64,000 nt of DNA, from assembly GCF_000143415.4 (NCBI RefSeq), contig NW_003314402.1:254017-318016 (forward strand), written 5' to 3'. The notes below the pieces were generated by a model, which had not been told where the DNA came from, did no database searches, and saw only the letters and a program-made list of their open reading frames with translations. The DNA is from Selaginella moellendorffii (taxonomy: Eukaryota > Streptophyta > Lycopodiopsida > Selaginellales > Selaginellaceae). Made by a program: the position numbers and the translations under genes. Positions 39,701-52,366 of this stretch are shown here, piece by piece (positions within the stretch are counted from its first letter, which is position 1; each line of letters begins with the position of its first letter).

Positions 39701-41522
39701 GTTTTGATTACGTTCTACAGTCCTGACAAGGAATTCCTCAAGAAAGAAGTCAGCAAGTTCTCGCTCATATTAACCGGTTCCACCATCTGTGTTGTTTTCA
39801 GCCACATGCTCCAGCACTATTCGTTTGGAGCCATGGGTGAAAGTCTGACGAAGCGAGTGCGAGAAATGATGTTCCTAGGTACATAAACTCACTCTCATCC
39901 ATGGCTGGTAATGGAAGGTAAGATTGAGTTTAACAGTGCATTTTATTCATTCTCTTGTCACAGTGGACTAACTTTTGACATTTCAGGTATTCTCAACAAT
40001 GAAATATCCTGGTTTGACGAGGAAGATAACAGATGTGGACTAGTAGCTTCTCGCCTGGCATCTGATGCGACAATGGTCCGAGTCGTCATCGCTGACCGCA
40101 TGTCCACTATTGTTCAAAATCTCGCCTTGATGTTCGTGGCTTTCTTCATTGCATACGTTCTGGAATGGCGCGTGGCTGTTGTCATTACAGCGACGTTCCC
40201 ACTGTTGCTCATAGCGTTGGTTGGCGAGGTACGAAGCTCCTGAATTTTGACGCATAGCTATGTATCTATATTCACACTTAGCTCTTGACTTACAGCAAAT
40301 GTTTCTAAAAGGCTTCAGTGGAGACCTCTCAAAAGCATACTCGAGAGCCAGTACGGTGGCGAGCGAGGCCGTCGGAAACATTCGCACAGTTGCTGCCTTT
40401 TGCTCCGAAAAGAAAGTCATCGATTCTTTTGTTCGAGAGCTCCAGGTACCGAAGCGGAAGGTCTTCCTCAGAGGTCATGTAGCGGGTGTTTGCTACGGCA
40501 TCTCTCAGTTCTTCCTTTACACCTCGTACGCGCTGGGATTGTGGTACAGCTCCGTGCTGATCAAGAAAGGCGTGACAGGTTTTGCGAACGCTATCAAGAC
40601 GTTCATGGTGATTATAATCACTGCATTCGGGGTTGCTGAGACTCTGGCCACAGCTCCAGATTTGATCAAAGGCAGCCAGGCATTATACGCAGTTTTCGAG
40701 ATCATGGATCGTAAGGGCCAGATAAATCCAAACACGCGAGCCATGGAGATCAGCAACGTGAAAGGCGATGTAGACTTTAGGCACGTCGAGTTCAGCTATC
40801 CAGCCCGCAAAGACGTGGTTATTTTCCGGGACTTGAGCTTGAGGATCAGAGCCGGCAAGAGTTTGGCCTTGGTTGGAGCTAGCGGCTCAGGCAAGAGCTC
40901 CGTGGTGGCTCTCATCCAGAGGTTTTACGACCCGGTATCCGGCTACATCATGATAGACGGCAAGAACATCAGGAGCCTCAACCTTCAGTCTCTTCGCAGG
41001 CACATCGGCTTAGTCCAGCAGGAGCCGGCTCTCTTTTCATGCAGCATTTACGAGAACATCCTCTATGGCAAAGAGGGAGCCTCCGAGGCCGAGATCGTGC
41101 AGGCAGCAAAGACGGCCAATGCTCACGGCTTTATCAGCAGCTTACCAAACGGCTACCAGACACAAGTCGGCGAGCGAGGCGTCCAGCTCTCGGGTGGCCA
41201 GAAGCAGCGAGTCGCCATTGCTCGAGCGGTTCTCAAGTGTCCCGCGATCCTCCTCCTGGACGAGGCGACGAGTGCGCTGGATGCACACTCCGAGAAGCAG
41301 GTCCAGGAGGCGCTGGACCGAGTGATGCGAGGCAGGACGACGCTCATCGTCGCGCACCGATTCTCGGCCATCCGGAACGCGGACATCATCGCGGTCGTGC
41401 AGGACGGCACGGTGGTGGAACAAGGCAGCCCCAAGGAGCTCCTCAGCAACAGGAACAGTGCTTACTTCCAGCTCGTCAAACTCCATGCCCGCCACCGCAC
41501 GAGCAAGCTGGAAATCTTGTAA
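36767..41522 (+). CDS. Full-size ABC transporter of the B subfamily (P-glycoprotein/MDR type)
   Basis: Twelve exons (36767-37336, 37399-37453, 37509-37684, 37743-37863, 37916-37995, 38089-38348, 38401-38711, 38773-38996, 39045-39433, 39484-39878, 39987-40228, 40296-41522) join in frame to 1349 residues. Layout is TMD-NBD-TMD-NBD. NBD1: GSSGSGKST, signature [15 protein letters not shown], Walker [16 protein letters not shown]2: [36 protein letters not shown]. All ATP-site residues are present in both halves, so it should hydrolyse ATP at two sites. The acidic N-terminal extension of about 125 residues before [13 protein letters not shown] is longer than usual for the family. Plant members carry auxin or other small molecules across the plasma membrane; the substrate here is unknown. 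Confidence 0.95.
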
Positions 41523-41966
41523 ATCAAAACTCTGGTACGTCCCCTCGCTCTCTTTCTCTCTTTTTCTAACGCTACTTTTGTAGGAGCAGCAACACCTCGT
41601 CGTTACATTGGCTTGCATTTCATTTTGATATGAAGAGGAGAATCATCGCGAATCAATCAGACGAAGCCGAAAGAAGGTATGGAGTTTTTGCTCCTCATCT
41701 ATCTCAGAGAAGTTGGATTCTTACGAACGAAACTACGCACAGTTTGGACAGCATTCTATCAAAGTTTTTAACTTCTTTTGGGCAAAACGAAAGCTTGTGC
41801 TCCTATTTAGAAGGTATGTCTTTGCGATTTTCATGTTTTGAGGAGCCGGAAGTTTGTCTACTGAGCTCGAGACATCTGGCCTCACCGGATTCCAACTTCC
41901 AAGCTCGCGCAAACTCCCTGTGACCCGCTACTCGTGTTTCTCGCGCGGCCCATCCAACTCTCCAGC
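41523..41966. other. ABCB 3' flank and lectin upstream region
   Basis: No supported gene. A 97-codon frame at 41630-41923 has no recognisable motif. The last 150 bases contain the lectin promoter. Confidence 0.4.
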
Positions 41967-41974
41967 TATATAAG
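41967..41974 (+). promoter_or_regulatory. TATA box of the lectin gene
   Basis: TATATAAG lies 93 bases before the lectin ATG, in a G+C-rich setting, which leaves room for a start site near 42000 and a 5' UTR of about 60 bases. It is the clearest TATA box I see in the window and fits a strongly or inducibly expressed defence-type gene. Confidence 0.7.
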
Positions 41975-42059
41975 ACCGACGCGACGAGCCGGAGCTATCC
42001 ATCGAAAGCCCATCCGCACAGAAGAAGCTCCTCCACAGCTCTTTCCAGAGTTCTAAACC

Positions 42060-42497
42060 ATGGAGAAATCCATGGCTGTGACGTGCATCGCGCTCCTCCT
42101 GCTGGCCACCATCGCCCTCTACTGCGACGCCGCCGGCCCCCCGGCCCCCGCCAGTGACACTCTCTTCACCAACAAGCAGCTCCGCTCCAACGAGGAGCTG
42201 CGATCCAACAACAGCTTCTTCGTCTTCAAGGTCCAGAGCGATTGCAACATGGTGCTGACGCGGGTCTCGGATTCCAGCGTGCTGTGGTCGTCCGGGACGG
42301 GCGGAAAGGCGGCCGGGTGCTGGGTGACGATGCAAGGCGATGGGAATTTGGTGCTCTACTCCAACCAGAACAACGCCGTGTGGATGAGCAAGACGGCGCG
42401 CAAGGAGGATCTCTACACGCTGATGGTGCAGGACGATGGGAATGCCGTGATCTACACCGCCTCCCACGTCGCGATTTGGTCCACCAGTTACGATTGA
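42060..42497 (+). CDS. Secreted bulb-type (GNA-like, mannose-binding) lectin
   Basis: Single exon, 145 residues. A signal peptide (AVTCIALLLLATIALYCDA) is followed by one complete bulb-type lectin domain. The three mannose-site motifs are QSDCNMVLT (last Tyr replaced by Thr), QGDGNLVLY and QDDGNAVIY; the latter two match QxDxNxVxY fully. Two Cys (in QSDC and GC-W) can form the usual internal disulfide. It ends IWSTSYD without a C-terminal propeptide. Known role of the fold: binding mannose-rich glycans, often in defence. It is preceded by a TATA box and followed by duplicated poly(A)-signal regions. It differs in base use from the A+T-rich relative at 16205. Confidence 0.92.
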   Translation: MEKSMAVTCIALLLLATIALYCDAAGPPAPASDTLFTNKQLRSNEELRSNNSFFVFKVQSDCNMVLTRVSDSSVLWSSGTGGKAAGCWVTMQGDGNLVLYSNQNNAVWMSKTARKEDLYTLMVQDDGNAVIYTASHVAIWSTSYD

Positions 42498-42533
42498 TTG
42501 ATCTGATTGAGTCGATGGTTGCTTCTTTTCTAC

Positions 42534-42624
42534 TGAAATAAACTATATGCCAATTTGTTCTATGATCATTCAATATCTTTCTTGCTTTGCTTTGCTTTGC
42601 TTCTTTCCTAATGAAATAAACTAC
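42534..42624 (+). terminator. Duplicated poly(A)-signal region of the lectin gene
   Basis: GAAATAAACTA occurs at 42534-42544 and again at 42612-42622. Each is preceded by a similar TGCTTCTTT(T/C)CTA(C/A)TG block, so the 3' UTR end is tandemly duplicated. Confidence 0.6.
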
Positions 42625-42711
42625 CGTAAAAGATATTTCTTGTGATCATGTAAAAAGATAAGATCCCCACTTTGTATGAACTTTACCACACCAAAAGCCT
42701 GAAATACAAGA

Positions 42712-44334
42712 ATGTTGACAAAAAGAGTCTTATTTCCAAACGCTCCCAGCGATGGGAGGTTTGGGGACAGAGACGTGTTTCTCCGGAACAGGGAGATCGA
42801 GATGCATGGCAAGAATGGAGATTTGGCTGCGGCAGTAGAGGTCTTTGAAGTTCTAGCTTCTCGGAGGGATGTTTACTCGTGGGTGTTTATTCTGGTTGCG
42901 TTTACTCGGAACTGCCGGTTGATGCAGGCAAGACGATGTTTTGAATCCATGCCGCAAAAGAATCTTGTTGCGTGGAATGTGATGTTGTCAGCATATGCCA
43001 AAACGGGGCATCTGCTGCAAGCGAAAGCGCTCTTTTGCGAGATGCCTTTCTGGGATTTGGTGTCTTGGGATTCAATGCTTTTGGCGTTTTGTCGTGCGGG
43101 TTTGCTAGATGATGCGAGAGGATTTTTTGCGAGAATGCCAGAGTGGGACTGCGTTGCGTGGAATCTGTTGCTGAATGCGTATGCCCAACTTGGGCATATA
43201 GATGAAGCTGCATTCTTCTTCAGTGGTATGCCGGAACGAAGTTTGGTTTCGTGCACGGCAATGGTTCATGCTTATGTCCAAAACGGGGATTTAGAAAGTT
43301 CCAAGCTTGCGTTTGATTCCTCTCGTGAACACGACCTTGTGTTGTGCTCTACGATGATCTCAGCGTTGTCTTCCAAAGGAGACCTAGCAGGAGCAAAATG
43401 GGTGTTTGATTCCATGAAAGAGAGGGATGTGGTCGCATATACCGCACTGCTTACTGCATATTCGCATTCTGGGGATCTCCCCAAGGCCCAGGAGACCTTT
43501 GACGCCATGAAAGAGCACAATGTAGCTGCATGGAATGCCTTGCTTGCGGCATATGCCCGAAACGGGAATCTTCCGGGAGCTAGACGAATCTTTGACGAGA
43601 TGCCCCACAGGGATCTCCAGACCTGGGTTTCTATGCTCTCGTTTTACTCTCGAGCCGGTGAGATAGAAAACGCAAAGCTCGTGTTTGATTCCATGCAAAG
43701 CTGGGACCAAATCTCATGCAACTCGATGCTCGCGGCATATGCCAAGTATGGGGATATTCGAGATGCCGAGAATCTCTACTGCTCGATTCCCACCCACGAT
43801 ACCGCCACCTTGAACTCCATGCTCGCGGCCTACTTGCACAGGGGCTGCTTCACAGAGGTCAAGAGGCTCTTTAACACCGCCCAAGAGAGGAATCTTATCA
43901 CCTGGAACATAGCTCTGGGGGCATATTCCAGCACTGGGAATCTTGCCCGGGCCAGGACCATTTTCAGTCGCATGCCGTACCACGACATGGCCGCGTGGAA
44001 TGCCATGGTGGGGGCATATGCACAGAACGGTCCGTACAAGAAAATGCTTGAATTCTTCCATTTGTTGAACCTGATGGGTGAAGTTCCAGGTGAGCTCGTG
44101 TTTGCCCTCTTGTTTCTGGCATCAAGTCATGCGGGAGCAATCATTGATCGATCAGGGTGGAGCACTCTTTTGGGAGATTTCGGTGTCAATCTAACCAAGC
44201 AGCATTTCTCATGTGTGATTGATCTTCTTGGGCGATGTGGATACTTGAAAGATGCCAGGGATCTGGTTACAAATATGCCATATGAGCCTGAGGTGTTGGA
44301 TCAAGCTTGTTTGATCAGTAGCTCACCTCGCTAA
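42712..44334 (+). CDS. Pentatricopeptide repeat (PPR) protein
   Basis: Single exon, 540 residues. After a short N-terminus come about 12 short repeats with the core DxVxWNxMLxAYAxxGxxxxA, such as NLVAWNVMLSAYAKTGHLLQ and DLQTWVSMLSFYSRAGEIEN. The C-terminal part (KQHFSCVIDLLGRCGYLKDA, RDLVTNMPYEPEVLDQACLI) is the start of an E-type region that stops early, so the protein ends sooner than the PPR at 11195. Known role of the family: organelle RNA binding. It may have lost part of its C-terminus to a premature stop; no DYW domain follows. Confidence 0.88.
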   Translation: MLTKRVLFPNAPSDGRFGDRDVFLRNREIEMHGKNGDLAAAVEVFEVLASRRDVYSWVFILVAFTRNCRLMQARRCFESMPQKNLVAWNVMLSAYAKTGHLLQAKALFCEMPFWDLVSWDSMLLAFCRAGLLDDARGFFARMPEWDCVAWNLLLNAYAQLGHIDEAAFFFSGMPERSLVSCTAMVHAYVQNGDLESSKLAFDSSREHDLVLCSTMISALSSKGDLAGAKWVFDSMKERDVVAYTALLTAYSHSGDLPKAQETFDAMKEHNVAAWNALLAAYARNGNLPGARRIFDEMPHRDLQTWVSMLSFYSRAGEIENAKLVFDSMQSWDQISCNSMLAAYAKYGDIRDAENLYCSIPTHDTATLNSMLAAYLHRGCFTEVKRLFNTAQERNLITWNIALGAYSSTGNLARARTIFSRMPYHDMAAWNAMVGAYAQNGPYKKMLEFFHLLNLMGEVPGELVFALLFLASSHAGAIIDRSGWSTLLGDFGVNLTKQHFSCVIDLLGRCGYLKDARDLVTNMPYEPEVLDQACLISSSPR

Positions 44335-44804
44335 AGTATTATTTTTTATAGCCATAACTTAAATATAAAATTCTGTAACTTTATTTTGTGAGTGCATGGA
44401 ATTTTTGGACCTCACAATATTAATATATTATTAAATTATCATTTGATTTATAAAGAATCCAACAGTGTAAGCACCAAAATCTCAACAGCATATAATGCCA
44501 TGCCCACACCAGCTACCAAAAATTAGATGTGAAGCTCTACCAAAAATTTAGTATTTGCTTAAATAAATAATTATAGCTACTCATTTTTAAACGCAGTTTA
44601 AAAATATAATAAAAATTGGAGTAACTAAATTTTAACCTAATAATTCTCTGAAATGGGAAATTAAAGACTGGAAAAGGAAATATATGCTAGAATAAGGGGG
44701 TTTAAAGTTACATGCGGAGGCCCATGTTTTAGGGCTTAGGGTGCCCAAAGATTTCTTCCTTCTTCTTGATCGCGGACTTGGATCGATCGCGAGCTCTTCC
44801 AGCG
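44335..44804. other. A+T-rich intergenic region, promoter of PHT1 copy A
   Basis: A+T-rich sequence without coding signs. Close to the PHT1 start lies TTTTAGGGCTTAGGGTG (44726-44742), a telo-box-like element seen upstream of several genes here. I looked for the phosphate-starvation element GNATATNC and found only near matches. Confidence 0.5.
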
Positions 44805-46433
44805 ATGGCGAGGGATCATCACCAGCAGCAGCACGGGCAGCAGCAGCTCGAGGTCCTCTCGGCGCTGGACAAGGCCAAGACGCAATGGTACCACTTCACC
44901 GCCATCGTGATCGCGGGCATGGGCTTCTTCACGGATGCTTACGATCTCTTTTGCATCTCCACCGTCACCAAGCTCCTGGGGAGGATCTACTACTACGATC
45001 CAGCGTCTGGCAAGCCCGGATCGCTCCCCCCAAACGTCTCGGCGGCCGTGAATGGAGTGGCGCTGTGCGGGACGCTCGCCGGGCAGCTCTTCTTCGGCTG
45101 GCTGGGCGATCGATTCGGGCGCAAGAAGGTCTATGGCATGACGCTCATGCTCATGGTCATGGCCTCGGTCGCCTCGGGGCTCTCTTTCGGCCACACTGCC
45201 AAGAGCGTGATGACCACGCTGTGCTTCTTCCGGTTCTGGCTTGGATTTGGCATCGGTGGCGACTATCCTCTCTCGGCCACGATCATGTCCGAGTATGCCA
45301 ACACCAAGACTCGCGGAGGATTCATCGCGGCGGTGTTTGCCATGCAAGGATTCGGGATCCTCGCCGGTGGCGCGGTGGCGATCTTCGTGGCGCTGGGATT
45401 CAAGACGGCGTATCCTCGCGAAGCGTTTGAGCTCGATCCGGCTGGATCCACTCCACCAGAGGCGGACTTCGTGTGGAGGATCATCTTCATGCTTGGAGCT
45501 CTCCCGGCGGCGCTCACGTACTACTGGCGGATGAAGATGCCCGAGACCGCGCGCTACACCGCGCTGGTGGAGGGGAACCTCAAGCAGGCGACGCAGGACA
45601 TGAGCAAAGTTCTCGCGGTGGAGATCACGGAGGAGAACTCCGCCGCCAAGGCCGCCGCGATCCAGAGCCAGCACAGGAACAAGTACACGCTCTTCTCGGC
45701 GGAGTTTCTTCGCCGCCATGGCTTGCATCTCCTCGGCACCACCTCCACTTGGTTCCTCCTCGACGTCGCCTTCTACAGCCAGAACCTCTTCCAAAAGGAC
45801 GTTTTCACCGCGGTGGGATGGCTCCCAAGCGCCAAGAAGATGAGCGCGCTGGACGAAGTCTACCGGATCTCGCGAGCGCAGTGCCTGATCGCGCTGTGCT
45901 CCACGGTGCCGGGTTACTGGTTCACGGTGTTCCTCATCGACCGGATCGGGCGATTCACCATCCAGCTCATGGGCTTCTTCTTCATGACGGCTTTCATGCT
46001 CGGGCTGGCCATCCCTTACAACGCTCTCCGCGATGGCAGCCATATGACGTTCATCGTGCTCTACTCGCTTACGTTCTTCTTCGCCAACTTTGGGCCGAAT
46101 TCCACCACCTTCATCGTCCCCGCGGAGGTGTTCCCGGCGCGGTTTCGATCGACTTGTCACGGGATCTCGGCGGCGGCTGGGAAGGCCGGGGCGATTGTCG
46201 GAGCTTTCGGGTTCCTCTATGCCGCGCAGAGCCCGGACAGGGAGAAGACCGATGCCGGGTACCCGACTGGAGTGGGGATCCGGACGGCGCTGCTCATGCT
46301 CGCGGTTTGCAATGGTCTGGGCTTCTTCTTCACGCTGCTTGTTCCGGAGACTAAAGGGCGGTCGCTGGAGGAGATCTCTGGCGAGAATGGTGGCGAGGGT
46401 GGTGATCATCCCAGGCCGATCCTGCCAGTGTAA
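44805..46433 (+). CDS. PHT1-family high-affinity phosphate transporter, copy A
   Basis: Single exon, 542 residues from ATG 44805 (MARDHHQQQ). It is a 12-helix major facilitator: [20 protein letters not shown], then [12 protein letters not shown], the PHT1 signature [20 protein letters not shown], a large cytosolic loop after helix 6, and helix 11 [20 protein letters not shown]. The C-terminus has [13 protein letters not shown]. Known role: proton-coupled phosphate uptake across the plasma membrane of root or mycorrhiza-contacting cells. Copy B converges on it 1.2 kb away. The N-terminal His/Gln stretch is absent from copy B. Confidence 0.95.
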   Translation: MARDHHQQQHGQQQLEVLSALDKAKTQWYHFTAIVIAGMGFFTDAYDLFCISTVTKLLGRIYYYDPASGKPGSLPPNVSAAVNGVALCGTLAGQLFFGWLGDRFGRKKVYGMTLMLMVMASVASGLSFGHTAKSVMTTLCFFRFWLGFGIGGDYPLSATIMSEYANTKTRGGFIAAVFAMQGFGILAGGAVAIFVALGFKTAYPREAFELDPAGSTPPEADFVWRIIFMLGALPAALTYYWRMKMPETARYTALVEGNLKQATQDMSKVLAVEITEENSAAKAAAIQSQHRNKYTLFSAEFLRRHGLHLLGTTSTWFLLDVAFYSQNLFQKDVFTAVGWLPSAKKMSALDEVYRISRAQCLIALCSTVPGYWFTVFLIDRIGRFTIQLMGFFFMTAFMLGLAIPYNALRDGSHMTFIVLYSLTFFFANFGPNSTTFIVPAEVFPARFRSTCHGISAAAGKAGAIVGAFGFLYAAQSPDREKTDAGYPTGVGIRTALLMLAVCNGLGFFFTLLVPETKGRSLEEISGENGGEGGDHPRPILPV

Positions 46434-46599
46434 GTCCCCCCTTTTTCGTTTTCGCTTTTTTGAAAGATCTGGAGCTCTCTCCCCTTCTCGGTTCTAGTTT
46501 CGGGCAAAGCTGCCTCTCTCGGGCGAGAGTTTGAGCTCTTGCTCTTCGTTTCGAATAAAAAAAAAAAAAAAGGCAAAAAGAAAAGTATTTTAGTTCGAA

Positions 46600-46790
46600 G
46601 GTTTCTTCTTTCTTCCAAGTTCTTCACAAGTTTTTTACTTTTTCTTCCAATATTCTTACTCTCAAAGTTCTTCCAAGTGTCCTAATCTTTCTTCGAAGTT
46701 TGGTACTCTCCGAGTTCTTACAAGTGTTAACTTTTTCTTCCAAGTTGTCTTACTTCCAAGTTCTTCCAATTCAAGACAACCTCAACATAA
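46600..46790. repeat. Degenerate short repeats TTCTTCCAAGTTCTT
   Basis: Seven or so imperfect units built on TTCTTCCAAGTTCTTAC, without coding content, just past the PHT1 copy A stop. Confidence 0.6.
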
Positions 46791-46854
46791 CTAACAAAGC
46801 TCCACTATGTCCATTCTCCTTACGTGATTCTTACGAAATATGACAAGATTATAT

Positions 46855-47412
46855 CCTGTAGCTCTTGACAAAACTTTAGCTTCGAATAGTGTGATCATCA
46901 TATTTTCGAGCACCACAAACCTTGTGCCGCACACATCTTTTACTCGTCATTTTTCTATTCGTTCTATGATTTAAAAAGAGGATCCATTAGCCTCGACTTT
47001 TCATCACGGTTGTCTAGAACGCACGATGTTGTTGACTTTACCTTTTATTAGTGTATAATAATATTTGTATAATCAAATGAGACGCGGCGACGCGCCACAC
47101 GAATAAATTAATTTTCCACAAGCAAAAAGCTGGCGATAGAGAGAATAATCTTATATAAGATATGACAAAACTTTTAGCCTAGTGGCTCACGGAAATTGCA
47201 AGGTTTTCAAATTATAAATGACAACATTGACGTGATCATCATATCCTCGAGCACCGCTTGCACCAAACTTGCCATGGAAAAGATTTTTTTTGCCCCCATT
47301 CTTGATTTCTTTAATGTTTTCTATGATTCTTTAGCAGGATTCACTTCCACTTGATTAAAACTTTTCATCGCAGTTTTCTAGAATGCATGACCAAACTTTA
47401 ATTATCTTCTAG
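46855..47412. repeat. Two imperfect direct copies of a 200-250 base non-coding unit
   Basis: Unit 1 (about 46855-47055) and unit 2 (about 47158-47412) share blocks in order: GACAAAACTTTAGC / GACAAAACTTTTAGCC, GTGATCATCATAT, TCGAGCACC, TTCTATGATT, CTTTTCATC and TCTAGAA. No protein is read in either. Confidence 0.65.
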
Positions 47413-47647
47413 ATGACAATATACAATATAATATAATGACAATTTATCGATACGACATCTAATATTCTTTCACTATAGGTGACAATATAATGATAAAATT
47501 TAGCATGAAAAATCAAATGTTCTCTCTTGTGTTAAGAGCATGCTTATTGACAAGAAACACTGAAGATATACAAGTATATATCTGCTCAACTTGGCTTGTA
47601 AGAAAAACTTCCTTCCTCGCTTGCTTCTCTCAGCGATGATCATGAAC

Positions 47648-49261
47648 TTAGACTTGTTGGATCGATGGGGGAGTAGGCGCGGGGGCAGCGACCATCTCCT
47701 CCTCGTTCTCCCCGGACAAGTCCTCGAGCGACCGCCCCTTGGTCTCTGGAACCAGGAACGTAAAGATGAGCCCGAGAGCGTTGCATCCTCCGAGCAACAG
47801 CAAAGCCGTCCTGATCCCCACTCCCGGCGGATACCCGGCCTCGGTATCGGCCTTGTGAGTGCTCTGCGACGCGTAGAGGAACCCGAAAGATCCAACGATG
47901 GCTCCGGCCTTTCCAGCCGCGGCCGAGATCCCGTGACAAGTCGATCGCAGCCGAGCCGGGAAGAGCTCCGCGGGGACGATGAAAGTGGTGGCGTTTGGCC
48001 CGAAGTTTGCGAAGAAGAAGGTGAGCGAGTAGAGCACGATGAACGTCATATGGTGGCCGCCGCAGTAGCCATCTGGGCACTTGTCCCCGCGGAGATTGTT
48101 GTAAGGGATGGCGAGCGCGAACATGAACACCGTCATGAAGAAGAAGCCCATGATTTGGATGGTGAAGCGTCCCATCCTGTCGATGAGAGCCACCGTGAAC
48201 CAGTACCCGGGAACAGTGGAGCACAGCGCGATCAGTGTCTGCGCTCGCGAGATCTTGTAGACTTCGTCCAGCGCGCTCATCGTCTTGCCGTTTTTGAGCC
48301 ATCCCACCGCGGTGAAAACGTCCTTCTGGAAGAGGTTCTGGCTGTAGAAGGCGATGTCGAGGAAGAACCATGTCGTCGTGGTTCCCAGGAGCTGGAGGCC
48401 GTGTCGCCTCGCAAACGCTCCCGTGAAGAGGCCATACTTGTTGGTGGCGCCTTGGATCTTGGCAGCCTCGGCCCCGACTTCCAACTCGAGAACTTTGCTC
48501 ATGTCCTTGGCAGCCTGCTTGAGATTCCCTTCCACCAGCGCGGTGTAGCGAGCGGTCTCGGGCATCTTCATCCGCGAGTAGAACGTCGCGGCGGCGGGGA
48601 GAGCCCCGAACATGAAGATGAGCCGCCACACGAAGTCCGCCTCGGGTGGCGTCGACGCTACCGGATTCACGGAAAAGATTGGGGCCGGGAAGGCCTTTCG
48701 AAAAGCCGCGGCGACGATGAGTGACACTGTTCCACCCGCGAGGATCCCGAATCCTTGCATGGCAAACACCGCCGCGATGAAAGATCCCCGGGTTTTGGTG
48801 TTGGCATACTCGGACATGATCGTGGCCGAGAGAGGATAGTCGCCACCGATGCCAAATCCGAGCCAGAACCGGAAGAAGCACAGCGTGGTCATCACCGACT
48901 TGGCAGTGTGGCCGAAGGAGAGCCCCGAGGCGATCGAGCAGATGACCATAAGCAGCAGCGTGATCCCATAGACTTTCTTTCGTCCCATCTTGTCACCGAG
49001 CCAGCCGAAGAAGAGCTGACCGGCGAGCGTCCCGCAGAAGGCCACACCCGTCACGGCCGCCGCTACGTTTGGAGGGAGTGATCCGGGCTTGCCCGAGGCT
49101 GGATCGAAGTAGTAGATCCTTCCCAGGAGCTTGGTGACGGTGGAGATGCAAAACAGATCGTAGGCGTCGGTGAAGAAGCCCATCCCCGCGATGAGAATGG
49201 CCGTGAAGTGGTACCACTGCGTCTTGGCCTTGTCCAAGGCGGACAGCACCTCGAGCGCCAT
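47648..49261 (-). CDS. PHT1-family high-affinity phosphate transporter, copy B
   Basis: Single exon, 537 residues from [19 protein letters not shown]. It has the same helices and signature [20 protein letters not shown] as copy A and is very similar over its length. It differs mainly at the N-terminus, in the central loop and in a CPDGYCGG insertion before helix 10. Known role: proton-phosphate symport. It is convergent with copy A and divergent from beta-tubulin. A perfect GNATATNC match (GAATATTC, 49706-49713) lies in the shared upstream region, about 445 bases from this start. Confidence 0.95.
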   Translation of the reverse strand: MALEVLSALDKAKTQWYHFTAILIAGMGFFTDAYDLFCISTVTKLLGRIYYFDPASGKPGSLPPNVAAAVTGVAFCGTLAGQLFFGWLGDKMGRKKVYGITLLLMVICSIASGLSFGHTAKSVMTTLCFFRFWLGFGIGGDYPLSATIMSEYANTKTRGSFIAAVFAMQGFGILAGGTVSLIVAAAFRKAFPAPIFSVNPVASTPPEADFVWRLIFMFGALPAAATFYSRMKMPETARYTALVEGNLKQAAKDMSKVLELEVGAEAAKIQGATNKYGLFTGAFARRHGLQLLGTTTTWFFLDIAFYSQNLFQKDVFTAVGWLKNGKTMSALDEVYKISRAQTLIALCSTVPGYWFTVALIDRMGRFTIQIMGFFFMTVFMFALAIPYNNLRGDKCPDGYCGGHHMTFIVLYSLTFFFANFGPNATTFIVPAELFPARLRSTCHGISAAAGKAGAIVGSFGFLYASQSTHKADTEAGYPPGVGIRTALLLLGGCNALGLIFTFLVPETKGRSLEDLSGENEEEMVAAPAPTPPSIQQV

Positions 49262-49879
49262 GGCGTGATCCTTCTCTCCTCCAAGAGATTTGGATGATCC
49301 TAGCGCTCGATAACACGAGCTTTCGCGATCGATTCCCTGTCCAAAACAAGCAACAGTGAGATTTCTCTAAGAGAATCCTCTCTCTCGGCTTGATCCAAAG
49401 CATGCGAATTCGGTGAGAAGGACGGGGATGGAATGCATGCTCGCCAGGAATGCCAAGAAAGCTTTGCTCGAATAGAAGATTCCAAAGAAACCAGGCTCAA
49501 ACAATCGAACAAGGCAGCAAATCCTCGCGCAGGAGCCGCGCACGGCATCCGTGAGGGAATGTGGATGAAAGAAACTTGCCTGGATCGATCGATCGCTCGA
49601 TCTTTGGAGCGCGTCCACTGCTAGAGCCCTAATCCCGCCCACACTTTTAAAGTCGCAGTCCGGCCGTCAAACTCACAGAAGAGACGTACATTCCCTCTAA
49701 AATGCGAATATTCGAGGGGTTGACCCGCGATAAAAGCCCTAAAATATTACGCCCGATCTGTCCGTATCAAGGCCGTTGAATTTGCACTTTACCAACTGGC
49801 GCGAAAATCCAGCGAACGGATATTTGCGCTTTTAGGGCTCTTCAATTTCTAGGGTTCTTCGCGAAGAGAGGGAAGGAGG
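49262..49879. promoter_or_regulatory. Divergent promoter region between PHT1 copy B and beta-tubulin
   Basis: 618 bases between start codons. It holds GAATATTC at 49706-49713 (a match to the PHR1-binding GNATATNC consensus), AAAAGCCCTAAAATA at 49733-49747 and TTTTAGGGCTC near 49829. The half nearer PHT1 may be a transcribed 5' UTR with an intron. Confidence 0.5.
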
Positions 49880-51520
<1,641 letters not shown>

Positions 51521-51691
51521 AACAGATAGAGAGAGAATCTCTTACTTTGTGTGTTTCGATTGGGTCGCGCAAGCGACCATCTTCGAGTAAACCCAATGAA
51601 ATCCTTTGCTCCCAGAAGTTTTGAATTTTAAAAGCAGAATATTCGGGTTTTGGCGGGTGATTTGAAAGCGGCATATTCTGTTTTGGTGCTC

Positions 51692-51719
51692 TTAGGGCTT
51701 TTGAGCTTAAAAGCCCTAA
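51692..51719. promoter_or_regulatory. Perfect 11-base inverted repeat of a TTAGGGCTTTT element
   Basis: TTAGGGCTTTT, a six-base spacer GAGCTT, then AAAAGCCCTAA, ending 26 bases before the GCP2 start codon. It is built from the telo-box-like element seen upstream of several genes here. It could be a paired factor site or a hairpin in a 5' UTR. Confidence 0.65.
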
Positions 51720-51745
51720 AGTTTTTGAGTGTGGGAAAAGAAACG

Positions 51746-52335
51746 ATGGAGGGAGATCCCGCGAGCGCGCCCAGGGTAAAGGAGCTCCTCCACGATCTGG
51801 TGAGCATCTGCCGCTCCTCTTCCGATGCTGCGTCGGTGCCGCTGCTCACGGATCACGTAATCTCGGATTCCGGCGAGCTCTTGCCGTCTCTCCAGAAGCT
51901 CTCGGGGCAGATTGTGCCGATGGTAAGCTACATTGTGGGTTTTGTGCTTAGTTCCTTGGTTTCCCTTTGTCCCGCGCAGATCCAGCTCTATCAGGAGAAG
52001 AGGCAGCTCCTTGCAGCCTCTCCATTTCCTCAAAAACTTATTGAGAAAATCGAGCAACTCAAGGACGGCGGGTATGGCAAGCTACATTGTTGCTATTTTC
52101 GTTTTGTTCTCCTTTCATACTTTTGTTTCGTTCTCATTTCATCCTTTCTTTCCTGGCGTTTAAGCGGTATTTTTCTCTTTTGTTTGTGTTTCTTCAGGGC
52201 TCATGGACTTGATCGTTACCTTTGGCTGGTGAGCCAAATTCTGGCCGACCCCGACTTAAAGAAACTGGTATCGTTGGATCGTGCTACTGGGGAAAGACAC
52301 AGGCCTTCTCTTGGAGACTTTGAGGTGAGTTTCGT

Positions 52336-52366
<31 letters not shown>

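Noticed and set aside
41630-41923. 97-codon open frame downstream of ABCB
   Set aside because: No motif, no splice partners, and it overlaps the lectin upstream region.
44335-44804. PHR1-binding element upstream of PHT1 copy A
   Set aside because: Candidates such as ATATATGC and GCATATAA each miss a required base of GNATATNC.
44736-46409. Long minus-strand frame opposite PHT1 copy A
   Set aside because: A G+C-rich shadow of the transporter; its Arg/Glu/His-rich translation has no domain.
47591-48724. Long plus-strand frame opposite PHT1 copy B
   Set aside because: Same shadow effect as for copy A.
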